A stretch of DNA of 64,000 bases from Hydractinia symbiolongicarpus (Eukaryota > Cnidaria > Hydrozoa > Anthoathecata > Hydractiniidae): contig NC_079886.1 of assembly GCF_029227915.1 (NCBI RefSeq), positions 20,684,501 to 20,748,500 on the forward strand. The letters are read 5' to 3'. Below are positions 12,701-25,500 of the stretch, in pieces. The translations under genes and the position numbers were made by a program. The notes under the pieces were generated by a model. It was not told the origin of the DNA and searched no databases. It worked only from the letters and a program-made list of their open reading frames with translations. Each line of letters opens with the position of its first letter. Within the stretch, counting starts at the first letter, position 1.

Positions 12701-13463
12701 GATACGAACAACAACTAAATTGCAGTTTCCAACGGAGTAAACACTGTAAGAGTTGTATTTATGACAATATGCATATTTTCAGTCATACTATGAAACGAAA
12801 AAAGAGGTTCTAAAGAATGATTTAATATGTTGGTATATTTTGTTTTCTTTTTTGTTTAGTGCCAAGAAACGAAGTAAATGATGATCGTATTGCAAGGTAG
12901 GCTGGACATGTTTTTTTCCTTGTCAGTTTTTTTTTCTTTTTTAATGAAACACGCTTGCCAGAAAGTTTTCACAATAACTTGTTTTTATTGAAAATACAAG
13001 TATCGTCAACACACTGAAGAAAAGAAAGTGACAGCAAAATGAACTGTTTTGTTGATAGATTGTCAACAGTAAGAGTGGTGGTAAAATCGTCAGCAAATTA
13101 AGGAAGGGCAAACGAGTATTATAAAAAAGCGCTTGGTGTTATATTTATTGCTATTTGACGGGAAGTAAAAACGGAAATGTCAAATTGTTTATAAACAAAA
13201 TTATTAAAATAATTCGCACATCTTTACCGTTCGTTTATTTCCTGAATGTTTTTTTTCAAGACTAAATTCGTGACGACACAGCTAGCGTGTTGGCGATAGA
13301 GTAGCAAGCAAAGTTCAAGTTGTCTTTAAAATATGCACTGGTATCTTGTATCTCCAAAAAATGCTCTTGTATTGAATGTCATGAGAAGCACTAATTGTAA
13401 GACTGGGATTAATTCTTTTAGTTTCCTCTAATGTGAAAATTTTTATTTCGTAGAGCTATAAAT

Positions 13464-13520
13464 ATGAAGATTTACATGTTGGCGTTGTTTTGTTTCGTTT
13501 GGATTCAGTACAATGTTCAG
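13464..13520 (+). CDS. Exon 1 of the giant gene: signal peptide
   Basis: ATG followed by 19 codons ([15 protein letters not shown]...), a basic residue then a hydrophobic core, ending exactly at CAG before a gtaaga donor (phase 0). Exon 2 also begins in phase 0. No other signal-peptide-like exon lies nearer to exon 2. A TATAAAT at about 13457 is too close to the ATG to be its core promoter. The link across the 2.4-kb intron needs transcript evidence. Confidence 0.65.
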
Positions 13521-16500
13521 GTAAGAAAATAAATACAAAATAATTACAAAATTCTATTTGTCCTTCCATAGTATAAGTTACAGGATAACTCATCGCATAA
13601 AAACGCCGAGTTTGCGAAAAAGGTCTTACTCTCTTTTCTATTGGGACGTTTCTTATTATAAGAACTTAAGAATTGATAACTAAGCTATCACTTTGATGTG
13701 CTACGAGCCTTGAAAAAGAAAAAGAATACCGTAATTTATAATTTTTTTGCGCAAGTTTAAATTTCGCGATGAGTTACTTTAAATCAATCAAACTGAAGAG
13801 CTACAAAATGCAAAAGTTAAAAAAGGCGTTAAACAAAAAATTCTTAGATTGCTTTCCACTTTTCGTAAATTTTAGACCTATCAAATATTAGTTTCATAAG
13901 ATACTCCTTACAAACAACGTGATTAAAAAATTTATAAAGAGAGATATATGGCACGTGCACTAATCATCAGCAAATATTTGCTTCTATTGAGCCATCAATT
14001 ATTTTGTAAATATATAAACATTTTTAAAACAAGCACAAACAAGCGTGTGTTGTGTGTACATAAAGAAAATTTTGTTTGTATGCAGTCACATAATGTAGTA
14101 CAATGGTAGCACATAAAAAATAAAAAATTGAACATTGCTAACATTTGCAAGAACAGTTTCTTTAAAAAAATATTAGTATGGCTAAGCTCTAAACTCTTAA
14201 ATGCTTATAAAAATACAAAAGATTTAAAAAAAATGTTTTTATTAGTCTTCTTACTTGTCAAAGTTTTGAATTTTATGGTTTAGACAACGCACCAACTACA
14301 CGTACATATTAAAAAACCTCTTTTGGTGGTCTATTTATTACAATAGATAATTCATTCTGACGGTAAAACATCAATAATCTAACATAACAGAACTATATGA
14401 ACAACTGATAAATTCAGGGAAAATAAATAAGGATATAAAATTGATAATGAAATAAGTACAGGCCCATTCACAATTTGATTTTTGAATAAAAAAAATTGCT
14501 TTAGGGCTACTTTTTCGTTTAAGGTATATGTAACTAATATTGCTTGATCTTATGAAAAAAAACTGTTGGTCCAGGACTTATGACAACCTACATCCTATCA
14601 AATATAACCTACAAATGTAAAAAGAAAAGATAGTTAAAAAGAAGGCTAATTTTCAAAAAAAAATTACAAAAAGTTGCTTGTGATTTACACAAGGTTTATA
14701 TACATTACAATTTAATATACCTTTCAACATTGCTTCTTAATTCGCTAATAACTTCCCTTGGATTAGGATTTTTAACAACTGCTGTTCCAGACACTATCAT
14801 ATTAGCACCAGCTTTAGCAGCTATATCTATATTTGCTGGGCCCACACCACCATCTACTTCAATGTCCATATAAGGAAAGGTCTTTCTGATAAGTTCAACT
14901 TTAGGCATCATGTCTGTCATGAACTTTTGTCCTCCAAAGCCAGGTTCCACTGTCATCACTAAAACCATGTCAACATCATCCATGTAAGGAAGCACGGTTG
15001 ATATATCAGTATTTGGTTTTACCCCAATTCCTACTTTCATACCAGACTCTTTAATTTTACGAATAACAAGTTCATGTTGGTTAGTCGCTTCCACATGGAA
15101 TGTGTACTGATTTGCACCAGCATCAGCCATATCGTTGATCCACCGTTCAGGGGTTATAACCATCATGTGCATGTCAAAAAAAGCTTTTTCTATTTTTGAT
15201 CGAAGACACTTAACCACTGGGGCTCCAAAAGTAATATTTGGTACAAATTGCCCATCCATCACATCCAAATGAAGGTAATCCGCACCAGACATCAGAAGTT
15301 TTTCACATTCATCATGTAGCATTGATAAATCAGAGTTAAGTATAGAGGGACCAATTTTGCATTGTAGGGGGTTATGACACGTAGACATAATTTTTATCAC
15401 CTGAAATGAAGAATAAGGTTGATATTTTGACAAAAAACTTCAGTTAGCTGCCAAGCTAACAATACAATTCTTGACGACCTTAGCAAGTTTTGCCGGAAAG
15501 TGACACTGCATTTGAGTGGGCGAGGCATTCTCTATATTGTCGTTTTGCAGACCTAATTTCATATGTTTTAAAACCTATTTGATAAGTAATTCTACCCCAA
15601 AAACATGTTTTTTTTGCTATTTTAATTTAAATAATATTTAAAACAAGTTAAAGTAATAAGGTTTTATGCAATATTCCATATTCTACCGTTGTTTACCTGA
15701 TTCGTGCCACAGTTCAGTGTTTTACTTTGAAATCGAAAGCCGGGAAAACAAGGTATATACAAACAATATGGTAGACATTATCAAAGCAAACTTCCACGTG
15801 TTCTTGATTTGGCCGCCAAAAGTTTACAACCAAAGTTGTTTCACTTCTATATTTTCACTTAAATGTAAGAAATGTTATTTTTTACTTTTATAGGTGGTTA
15901 ATGGTGACATCACTGTAGAATTAAAGCTTATATCTTATATAAATAAACAAGGACTCAAAAATGATAAAGAATGTTGTGACAGCGGTAAAAACTGTAGTTC
16001 AAATCCATGCGATCCAGAAATTACTGGATGTTTATCCGCTATTATAAACTCTGCAAATTGTGACATTGGCAGATTTACAACAAAACAATACATTGATCAA
16101 AATTACATTTCATTTGGTCATACATTGGGATTAAACATTATAAATCCAATTATCTTTAACTATGAAAATGAATGGAAAAATAGTATAAATGTTCAATTAA
16201 CAGTAAAAGATATTGATGAAGGAAATACACATGATATTATTGACACATTTCATGATGAGATCAAATTTGTCAAGGTGTATTCTACCAAATCTGAATCCAT
16301 TCCTTTATTACGAAATTGGCAAGGAAAAGTTTCAAGTATCAAGTATGCATTGCAAATATACTGCTCTAATAACTACTATGGTGACACATGCAGCACATTT
16401 TGTTTTTCTGCAGGTAATCAGCAGTATGAATGCAATAGGAATGGATCCAAAGTTTGTAAAGATAACTGGTATGGTGATAAGTGTGATAAATTTTGTATGG

Positions 16501-19500
16501 AAAAGGACAGTGACATAGATGGTCACTATAGATGTGATAAGAATGGAGATAAAATTTGTTATACTAATTGGTACACTTCAAACTGTACAGTTCATTGCAA
16601 GGAAAACAACACAAGTACTTACAAGTGTAGTGTTTTGGGTGACAAAAAGTGCTTACGTTTTTGGTACGGCCCTCAGTGTGATGTTTATTGTAACCCTAAC
16701 TTATTAGATAGTGGTTACTACACGTGTGATGCAAGTACTGGTAAAAAAATCTGCTTAGCTAATTGGTTTGGTGTTAATTGTTCAGTATTTTGTAGAGAAG
16801 ATGTAAAGTCAAATTATATATGCAATTCATATACTGGTGAAAAGCGATGCCAGCCAAATTACTATGGCAAGGACTGTGAAAATTATTGTAAGGAAGAAGT
16901 AGGAAGCAATTACACTTGTAATGACAATGGCGGAAAGAAATGTCATCATCATTTTTATGGAAAAGATTGTTCTATCTATGGTATGTACATTTTTAAGATA
17001 TACATTTATACATGTATGAATACATAAATACATGAAAATATAGCACAGGTAGCATTATTTTTATTCCAAATCAATTGATTTTATATTGAAATGTTATAAA
17101 AGTAAAGTGACTTTATTGTTGCTACACTATGTCTTTAGGTATTGATAGAAAACTATTTAACTCTTAAAGATGTATATATAAAAATGGCATAAAAAATGTT
17201 ATATATTGAGTCCATCGAACTTTGACTTTATTGTCAATCATTTTGGCAGAAAGAAAATATGGTGGAATTTGTGGTCCTTGCATTTTTTTTCTTGCTATCC
17301 ACAGAATTAAATTCCCCCACAATTATATAATTTACTTTTTTAAAAAATAATTGGTAGGAAAATAGGATTTTTATACTTTAAGACTGACTTTCTTTTTTAC
17401 ATAAGATGGTTGCTTTTATTATTGGTGCCTGATTTAAAAAAAAATAATCAAATTTCATGTTTTTTTCCAAAACAAGCTTTTGCCATCCACTAAATTAAAT
17501 TGCTTTACAAATTTGTTTCTGTGAGGTAATATAAAAATAAAAAAAATAAAAAGGTTATTTTTTTTTGGTATTTTTTCTTATATAAATTAATACCTTATCT
17601 ATATATATATTTGTAAACTTGAAGATTTGAAAAAAATGAAAGGTGTTCCAAAATTTGTAAGCAAACTACTTTGACAAAATAATTGGTTGATTTTTTTTTA
17701 TTTTTAGTGCCATCATTACCAACTTCAGAAGCCAAATGTGTTGTCTCTAATTCGTTCTTCTACAAGTCATTTGATGGACATTTTTTTACATTTTCTGGTG
17801 GTTGCACATACCAGTTAACTGCAGATTGTATAGATAACACTTTTGCTGTACACTTATTCACAGAACCAAACTGTATGTCACTGTCTCAATCATGTAAACA
17901 CTCTGTAAATATATACTTTGGGATCGTAAATATTAAACTGGAGCACAATAATGTCAAAGTTAACAATGATTCCATATCTCTTCCTTACGTTTTTAAAAAT
18001 ATATTGTTTGAAAAATCAGGTTTTAACTATGTTGTCATATCTGGCTGGCCAGGTGTTACTATAAAGTGGGATGGCACTTCTGTTTATATAGAACTGGCTG
18101 CATCTTATGCAAATAAAACCTGTGGCCTTTGTGGAAATTTTAATGGAAATCCGAAAGATGATTTTACAAGCTCACAAGGTGAAATGGCAACATCCTCAGA
18201 AACATTTGCTAATAGCTGGAAACGGCTTCGACTTGGAGAAGTTTGTTCGAAAAGTTACTCGCATTACGGTTACATTAATCCTGTTGTTAATAGATACAAC
18301 CAATTACCTGTTGTTGATAAAAATAAAGTAACTCAAATTTGCAGTGTCTTGTATAGTTTGAAATTTCAGCGCTGCAATGGAAGTGTTGATCCATCTACTT
18401 TTTACAATCAGTGTTTAGAAGATGTTGCTAGTTGTAATGTACCATTTGGTGTAAATTGCTCATGCCAAGCATTGACAGAGTATTCCAGAACTTGTGCAGA
18501 AAAAAATGTTGTTTTGCAATGGAGGAGTCAGTCATTATGTTGTATGTCAATTTAATTCTTTAGCTTTTTTATCTTCTTGGAATATAGTTTTTAAATCATA
18601 CTTGTCATTTTGTAAGATAATTTGTGCGGCAGAGTTTATGTCATGAGGGTGGGAAGCATTTTGTGCTTACTGCAGGTTAAAGCATTAAAACCTTTTTTAA
18701 AACAACTGCTGTTCTTATTGTTTAGTCACCAGTTTGTACTGAAAAATTGTTTAGCAGTACATAAAACTTTATTCAACTCTTGCTAAGCCTTGTAACCCCT
18801 TTTTCCTTTTTTTATTTTTTATATAAATATACCACCACCTGAACATAGCTATGTAGTTGAAAATCATATAGGGGTATATCACTTGTCTGTTAAAAACAGA
18901 TATTACTGTACTGTATAGCACAAATTTAATCATGAAATCAAAAAGAATAATTCTTCGATTATATATTGATGATGATGAGCTAAACAAGCTTTACCTGTGA
19001 CTAACAGACCAATAATACTCATACTAAATACTTCTGCACCATTATTTTAGATAGGTCCTGTCCAAGAGATATGATATATTCCGAATGTGATTCAACTTGC
19101 CCCAGAACCTGCAAGATAAAATATCAAAATGTACCATGCATAAATAAATGCATTGATGGTTGTGTTTGTCCATCTGGATATGTAAAATATAATAGTACTT
19201 GCATTCTTGAAAGTGAATGTCCTTGTACACACAATGATAAAATCTATCAAAAAGGGGAGACTATACAAAAGGACTGCAACAAATGGTAAGTTTTAATTTG
19301 ATGTTTCATCACCATATAGAAATTTTAAATTTACAACTGTAACACAAAATCAAGGAAAGTAACCTTTGCTAATCGCCACTTTTTTTGCAAAAATGATTTT
19401 TTCGTGACAATTAGCATTTCCAATAAATACAGTTGTTTATATTTTATATCATAAAATGCCAGCATCAATAAGCAGCTATTATTTTGGATTCATTTAAAGA

Positions 19501-22500
19501 ATTTGTTAACAGTGAATGTACTCCAAACCTTCAGGCCATTCCTTAAGACGAGTGCGATCGCACACGCACTCGCCCGCACACTCATAAAAAAAGTTACGAG
19601 TGCTTTTTATCACACTCGTGAATTTTTTCGTTTTCTAAAATATTATAGAGCGATGAAAAAGGCTATTACGCTGATTACTCTTCGTGATTGATTTTGTTTC
19701 AAAGATATTTTCTTCATGTTTTCATACTCACTTTGATAATTGATCTTTTTTTTAAAAAAAAAAACAAGTGCTCACATGCTTTTTTTTCTTTTCACATTGA
19801 TCCCACTCACTTGCTACGTTTTATTTTGAAACAATGACTGAGTTGTTCCACAGTAATCCCTTGTGACGTATTTCACCTGTTCTATCTGATAAAATGTTTG
19901 TATTCGAAAAAAAAAAAAAACTTCATTCCGATGTTGAATTATCATGGAAGCAAAGATAAAGCGAGTTGAACTTTCAACATTTAAATCATATGGACAAGAA
20001 GAAGTTATAGGACATAAAACAGAAGAAATAAATAATAAGACATACATACCTTTTATGTGGTGCAAATTATGTGCAAAATTATTTTTACTAGAAAAGAACA
20101 TTATCTTTTTAACTTTTTTTGAACAGCAGGAAAAAAGGTGTTTAAATGTATTTTTATACTTTCACCACCAGGTAGCTAAAGATTAAAATACCTTCTGGTG
20201 GCCCACAAATATAAAAACGAAAGAAACTGTTTTTAAACAAATAATTGTTTGTACACAAGGAGAGTATGACTGAATATTAGACCAAAAATAAATACTAAAA
20301 AAAGTTGTTTAATAAAACAAAATTTTGTTCATACACAATGAGAGTGCACAAAAGTATATCGTATTAAAAAGAAGTCTGGAAATTTTCTCTCAAACAAGAC
20401 GCAGCAGGCAATAAGTCAGCCCTGCCCTTGGTTTTGTGAGGAGAGATGTTCTGCAAAGACTATCAATTGAGTCTCCTGTACAGTTTGCTTCATGTTGAAC
20501 TGTGCCTGTGATAAGCATTTTCGACGCATGTCACCGGCGACTTCTGCGATATACAACCTAATGATGCCATAACCTTCAGTTCGTAAAGAGCATGTGCTCA
20601 ACGTACTTCCTAATGAGTTCATCTCGAAACATAGAAAGCCAGTTAGCAGTGAACTATTAACTTACTGAAGTACACCATCCGGTAGGTAGGTCAATGGGAC
20701 TTGTACTCCATTTCCAAATCAGCTGAAATGTATCTCATGTCGGCATTTTTATTGCCGACGCAAAACAATCTAATTTTAGGGGCGTTATGCAGCTTAAAAA
20801 ACATAACGTTCTGGTAAACAAAAAATAGTGCAGTGTGAATCACACTTGCAAATATTCACATCACACTAGTAAATTTTGCTTACGAGTGCGATTTTTCGCA
20901 CACCATAGCACTCGTAATTTTTTTAGCGGGTGCTTTTTGTAGCTCTGGCATAGTTTTATTCAAGACATGGCCTGCCTTATCAAAGAAAATGAAATTAAAA
21001 TAAAAAAGTTCCTTTTGGTTTGTAAAAGAAATTTAAAGGATAAAAAAAATCACAGATTTAACTTTTCTCGAATATCCTTCTCAATCATATTTTGTTTTGA
21101 TAATCATTAAGCTTTTTCAAAAATTTTAGTGGGGCCAAAATTTGCCAAATCACAAAATTTTTTTCTTTGATATATTGTTTTGTTTTATTTCTTTAATCTT
21201 AGCTACATATTTTTCTATTTATTTCTTTTACTTTTAGCCTTTGTTTAAGTGGTAGATGGAACTGTACAACAAATGTATGTCCAGGTGTGTTTATTGATTA
21301 TTACCTTATTGTCAAATTTTAGAAAATATAAAAATATAATCAGGCCATTCCTTGAGACGAGTGCGCACGCTCGTAAAAAAATTACGAGTGCTTTTTATCG
21401 CACTCAGAATTTTTTCTTTTTTCAAAATATTAGCTATAGAGTGATGAAAAAAGCTTTTGTGATATTTTAACAATCTACAGCGATATTTTTGCTTTCTTCG
21501 ATGCTGTTTTATTGTTTTTACACAATCCACATCGGTATTTTCACTTTCTAAAATCGTATAGATATCAATTCAAATGAAATATTATACAAATTGAAGCAAT
21601 CGTGGAGACAATTCCTTAGTATTCAAGCATCATTTCTATGCAGCTTAAATAACATATAATGGTATGGAAAACAAAAAATACTTAAGTGTGAAACACACTT
21701 GCAGCAGTAGCTCTACCATAGTTTTAATTAAGAAATGGCAGTTTTAATTAAGAAATGGCCTGTATAATGTTATTATAATATAATACTAAAGTAAATCTTA
21801 ATGTTCAATTCGGTGTCCGAATGTTATAAAAAAACCAAGAAGTGTAGGTCAAAATTAAACCCAATGCTTCATTTTTTGTGTATTTTTATTAAAAAATCTA
21901 TGCCATCTTCAACACAGGTACTTGTGCAACATATGGTGATCCACACTATAAAACGTTTGATGGGAAGTGGTTTGATTTTAATGGCATATGTAAATATGTT
22001 CTGGCACAAGATTGGGAAACTCATTTATTCAGAGTAACTACTGAAAATATTGCTTGCAGCACAACAAAAGATGTTTCCTGTGCAAAGTCTGTTACTCTGC
22101 AACTAAATGGGAGCGTTATTGTGTTAAATCAAGGAATGAAAGTTGCTGTTGAAAAGAAAGCTGTTCTACTACCTTATACAGGCCCTGGCATACTTATACG
22201 AAAGGTTAGCCTTTTTTTATTAATTAGTTTATTGTCATCTATAGTAAGTTTACTTAAGCTAATTACCATTATGCTTTATTAAAAGCTTCTAGATTTATTT
22301 TTTCCTTCTTTCTTTTTAGGTCTCCTCCATGTTTCTAAAAGTGTCAACAACTATTGGGTTGGAAATTCTATTTGATGGTTCTTCACGTATTTATGTCACG
22401 GTTTCTCCTCGCTTTCGAAATAAGACCCGAGGTTTGTGTGGCACATTTAATTTGAACCAAAAGGATGATTTTATGACACCTGAAGGCATTATAAATAAAA

Positions 22501-25500
22501 ATGAAATAGCTTTTGGAAACGCGTGGAAATTTGGTACTAACTGTGATCCTGTTGTTGAAAAGCGACATCCTTGTGAATTGCAAACTCAGAAAGAACCAGT
22601 GGCAAGTAAAAAATGTAGAAAAATGTTATTATCACCCTTTTCTGCTTGTCATAATATTGTTCTTCCTGATCCGTATATTGAGGCATGTCGATTTGATGTT
22701 TGTGGATGTTTGGATGGTGTGAAATGTTTATGCAATGCTGTTGCTGCTTATACTAAAGCTTGCGCAGACAAAGGTGTAAAAATTAACTGGAGAAATGAAG
22801 AAATCGTATCAGAATGTGGTAAGTTTTCCCCCCTTTTAACTATGGAAATAAGTGTCAGGTGTATAGGAGCACAGCAAAAACTGATTTTGTCATACTAGTT
22901 GTTTTAAACTGTAAGACATGTATATTGAATTCTTTTTGTTAGCTATTTCATGTCCAACTGGTCGAACATATCAAGAGTGTGGAAACATATGCCATAACAA
23001 GTGTGAAGACTTGGTACTTGAGACAAACTGTAATGAAAAATGCATTGCTGGATGCAACTGCCCTAATGGAACCTTAGAAAATGAGCTTGGTTCTTGTGTT
23101 CCTATATCTCAGTGTTCGTGCAATCATCAAGGAAACTCTTATCCAGCAGGTTATGTGGTGTATCAAGAAAAGTGCAAGAAATGGTATGTATAATTCTACC
23201 TAACCCTTATTTTTAAATTATTAAACAACAACAAATTATTAGGATTAACATTATTATTAGATTATTGAGTTTCACGAAGGAAAATAGAAATTTCCTGATA
23301 GAAACTGTTTCCTTTGTGAAACAAACGAGATTTGAATAAAAAATATAGTCAAGTATTATGTCAACCTTCTTATGTTATCATTCATTGGTAGTTAAAACTA
23401 AAATTGTGAAAACGTTGTGGTCTTTCTTCATATTTTTTCATATATGCCACCATGTTATTAAAACACAGTTGTTATGGTGGCAGACATTACCGGGAAATAT
23501 TGCCTGTTATGACGTAACTTCTAACCAATCATGCAGTACAATTTTTGAAACTATTTATGCGACCATCTTACGCAGGTTATAAATTATAGTAGCTTTTTTA
23601 ACTGGATATTTTTTCCATCAATTCAATATTGAAATATATTTAAAACTTTTTGTATAGTATTTGTGCAAATGGTCAATTAAAATGCGAAAACGATAAGCTT
23701 TGTGGGAAATCAAAATGTCCTGGTAATCAAGTATGGTCAGATGTGGGGGTAGAATGTCTGAAAACTTGTGAAACTCTGCACCTTCCATGCTTAAATCAGC
23801 TTTCAACTGCTGGTTGTCATTGTTCAAATGGAACAATCTGGGACTCATTAAACAATAAGTGTGTTGATGCTCTAAGCTGTCCTTGTCATTATAATGGTAG
23901 AGCTTACAAAGATGGAGAAACATATTCTTGGGATTGTAATACGTGGTATGTATAACCTTTGTTATATACACACACTGTTTTTTACTAACAAAGAGAAAAT
24001 TTATAATTCTGACATTTGGGTAATCGAACAGTTGCTTAATGTTGTTCTATTGAGTGTTTTCAATGCTTGTATTAAATTCAAAAATTATTTTCCTGATTTG
24101 CATTCTTGGTTATTTGTAGCACTTGCAATAATAACAAGTGGAGTTGCACTGCCAATATTTGTCCTGGTACCTGTTCTGTTTATGGAGATCCACACTATAC
24201 AACTTTTGATGGAAAGCGTTTTATGTTTGAAGGTCGTTGTGACTATCTAATATCACAAGACTTTTGCGATGGACGAAATGGAACATTTCGAATTCAAGCA
24301 GAGAATATACCCTGTGGAAACTCGGGTATGTTGTTTATGTTTTTTTTATTTATTTTATGTTAATATTTGTAGAATATTATTATACTGTTGAGTATATAAA
24401 ATGTATTTTGTAGGTTCCACGTGCACAAAGTCCATCTATTTTACCTTTGAAGATACAATCCTCCATTTGCAGAAAGATCAACCAATGACTGCTCTACCTG
24501 CACCAAATCATAATATAATGACTGCAAAGTATGATGTTATCAAAACAACATTTTTTGATATCATACATACACAGATTGGTATAACTGTATTGTGGGATCG
24601 TGGCACAAGGATTCTTATATCATTAAATCCCAAGTATAAAGGTATACTTTGTTATTATTAGGGCTTGACTTTATCATGTGCAAAAGTTTAAAGATTTGTT
24701 TTTTCAAGCTGTTTTATTGTTTCGTTAGGAGAATAGTAAGAAACAGATTTGCCTGTGATATGTTTAATATATTATGATATATCTGTGCAAATCCGCCTAT
24801 CGAATAATTCATTATAACCCACTTCTATTATTCAATGAAAATAATCAATTGTAATTTTGATTTTTATCATTAAATCGTTCAAGCATTTTAAAAGTAATTT
24901 AGAATGATTTAGGAATTTTGTAAACATCTATACAAACACGTTTTTTCTTCTGAAAGCAAAAAATAAATCGATTTTAAAAGTTATGTTTAGTCCACATAAA
25001 TGCTTGTGGGCTTCTTTTTTTAAGGAACAGTTTATGCATGTAATAAAACAGATATTACGGTCCCATCTTTTTGAATATGTACCTTCAAGACAATATTTCA
25101 CTCCGTTACTTACCTCGGGTGGATACATCTTCACATTCAAAGAATGCGCATGCATTATCTACTTTTTAAGTAATATGATATTATGTAATTTAAGAAATAG
25201 TTCATTAACTGTTGTACACAAGCCTTCATTACTGAAGAAATTTTGAATTTAGGGTCAACATGTGGACTTTGTGGCAACTTTAACGATGATCAAAATGATG
25301 ACTTTACGACACCTGAACTGGATGTTGTGGTCAATGCTGCAAGTTTTGGTGACAGTTGGAAAGTCAATGATCGTTGTCCTGATACGAAACCAAGCGTTCA
25401 TCCTTGCAGTATCCACAAGTCACGTGCTCCTTGGTCGCACAAGCAATGTAATGTTATCAATAGAGAGGTGTTTAAGCCTTGCCACGCAGTTGTCAATCCA

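Larger units (their letters stand above)
4620..13463. other. Long intergenic region, repeats but no supported gene
   Basis: The open frames in this stretch are short and show no domain I recognise. It contains a diverged duplicated block (5388-5625 and 6718-6970), a SINE-like copy (9419-9565), a short direct repeat (9624-9672 and 9712-9757) and A+T-rich DNA with scattered gacgtca motifs (about 11690-11730). The 5' untranslated exons and promoter of the large gene starting at 13464 may lie near the end of this region; I could not place them. Confidence 0.5.

Noticed and set aside
12861-12897. Short open stretch between tttgtttag and gtaggc, looking like a small exon
   Set aside because: No partner exon or domain; it does not join the signal-peptide exon usefully. 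It could be a 5' untranslated exon, but nothing supports this.
15389-15433. N-terminal extension of the RPE open frame
   Set aside because: It starts at TTG and crosses a clear splice acceptor; the animal RPE family starts near the chosen Met.
16981-17027. The coding frame of exon 2 continues for 15 codons to a stop, as if the DSL protein ended there
   Set aside because: A strong gtatgt donor in the right phase, and an exon 3 that needs an upstream start and signal peptide, favour splicing; the readthrough end would be a short hydrophobic tail.
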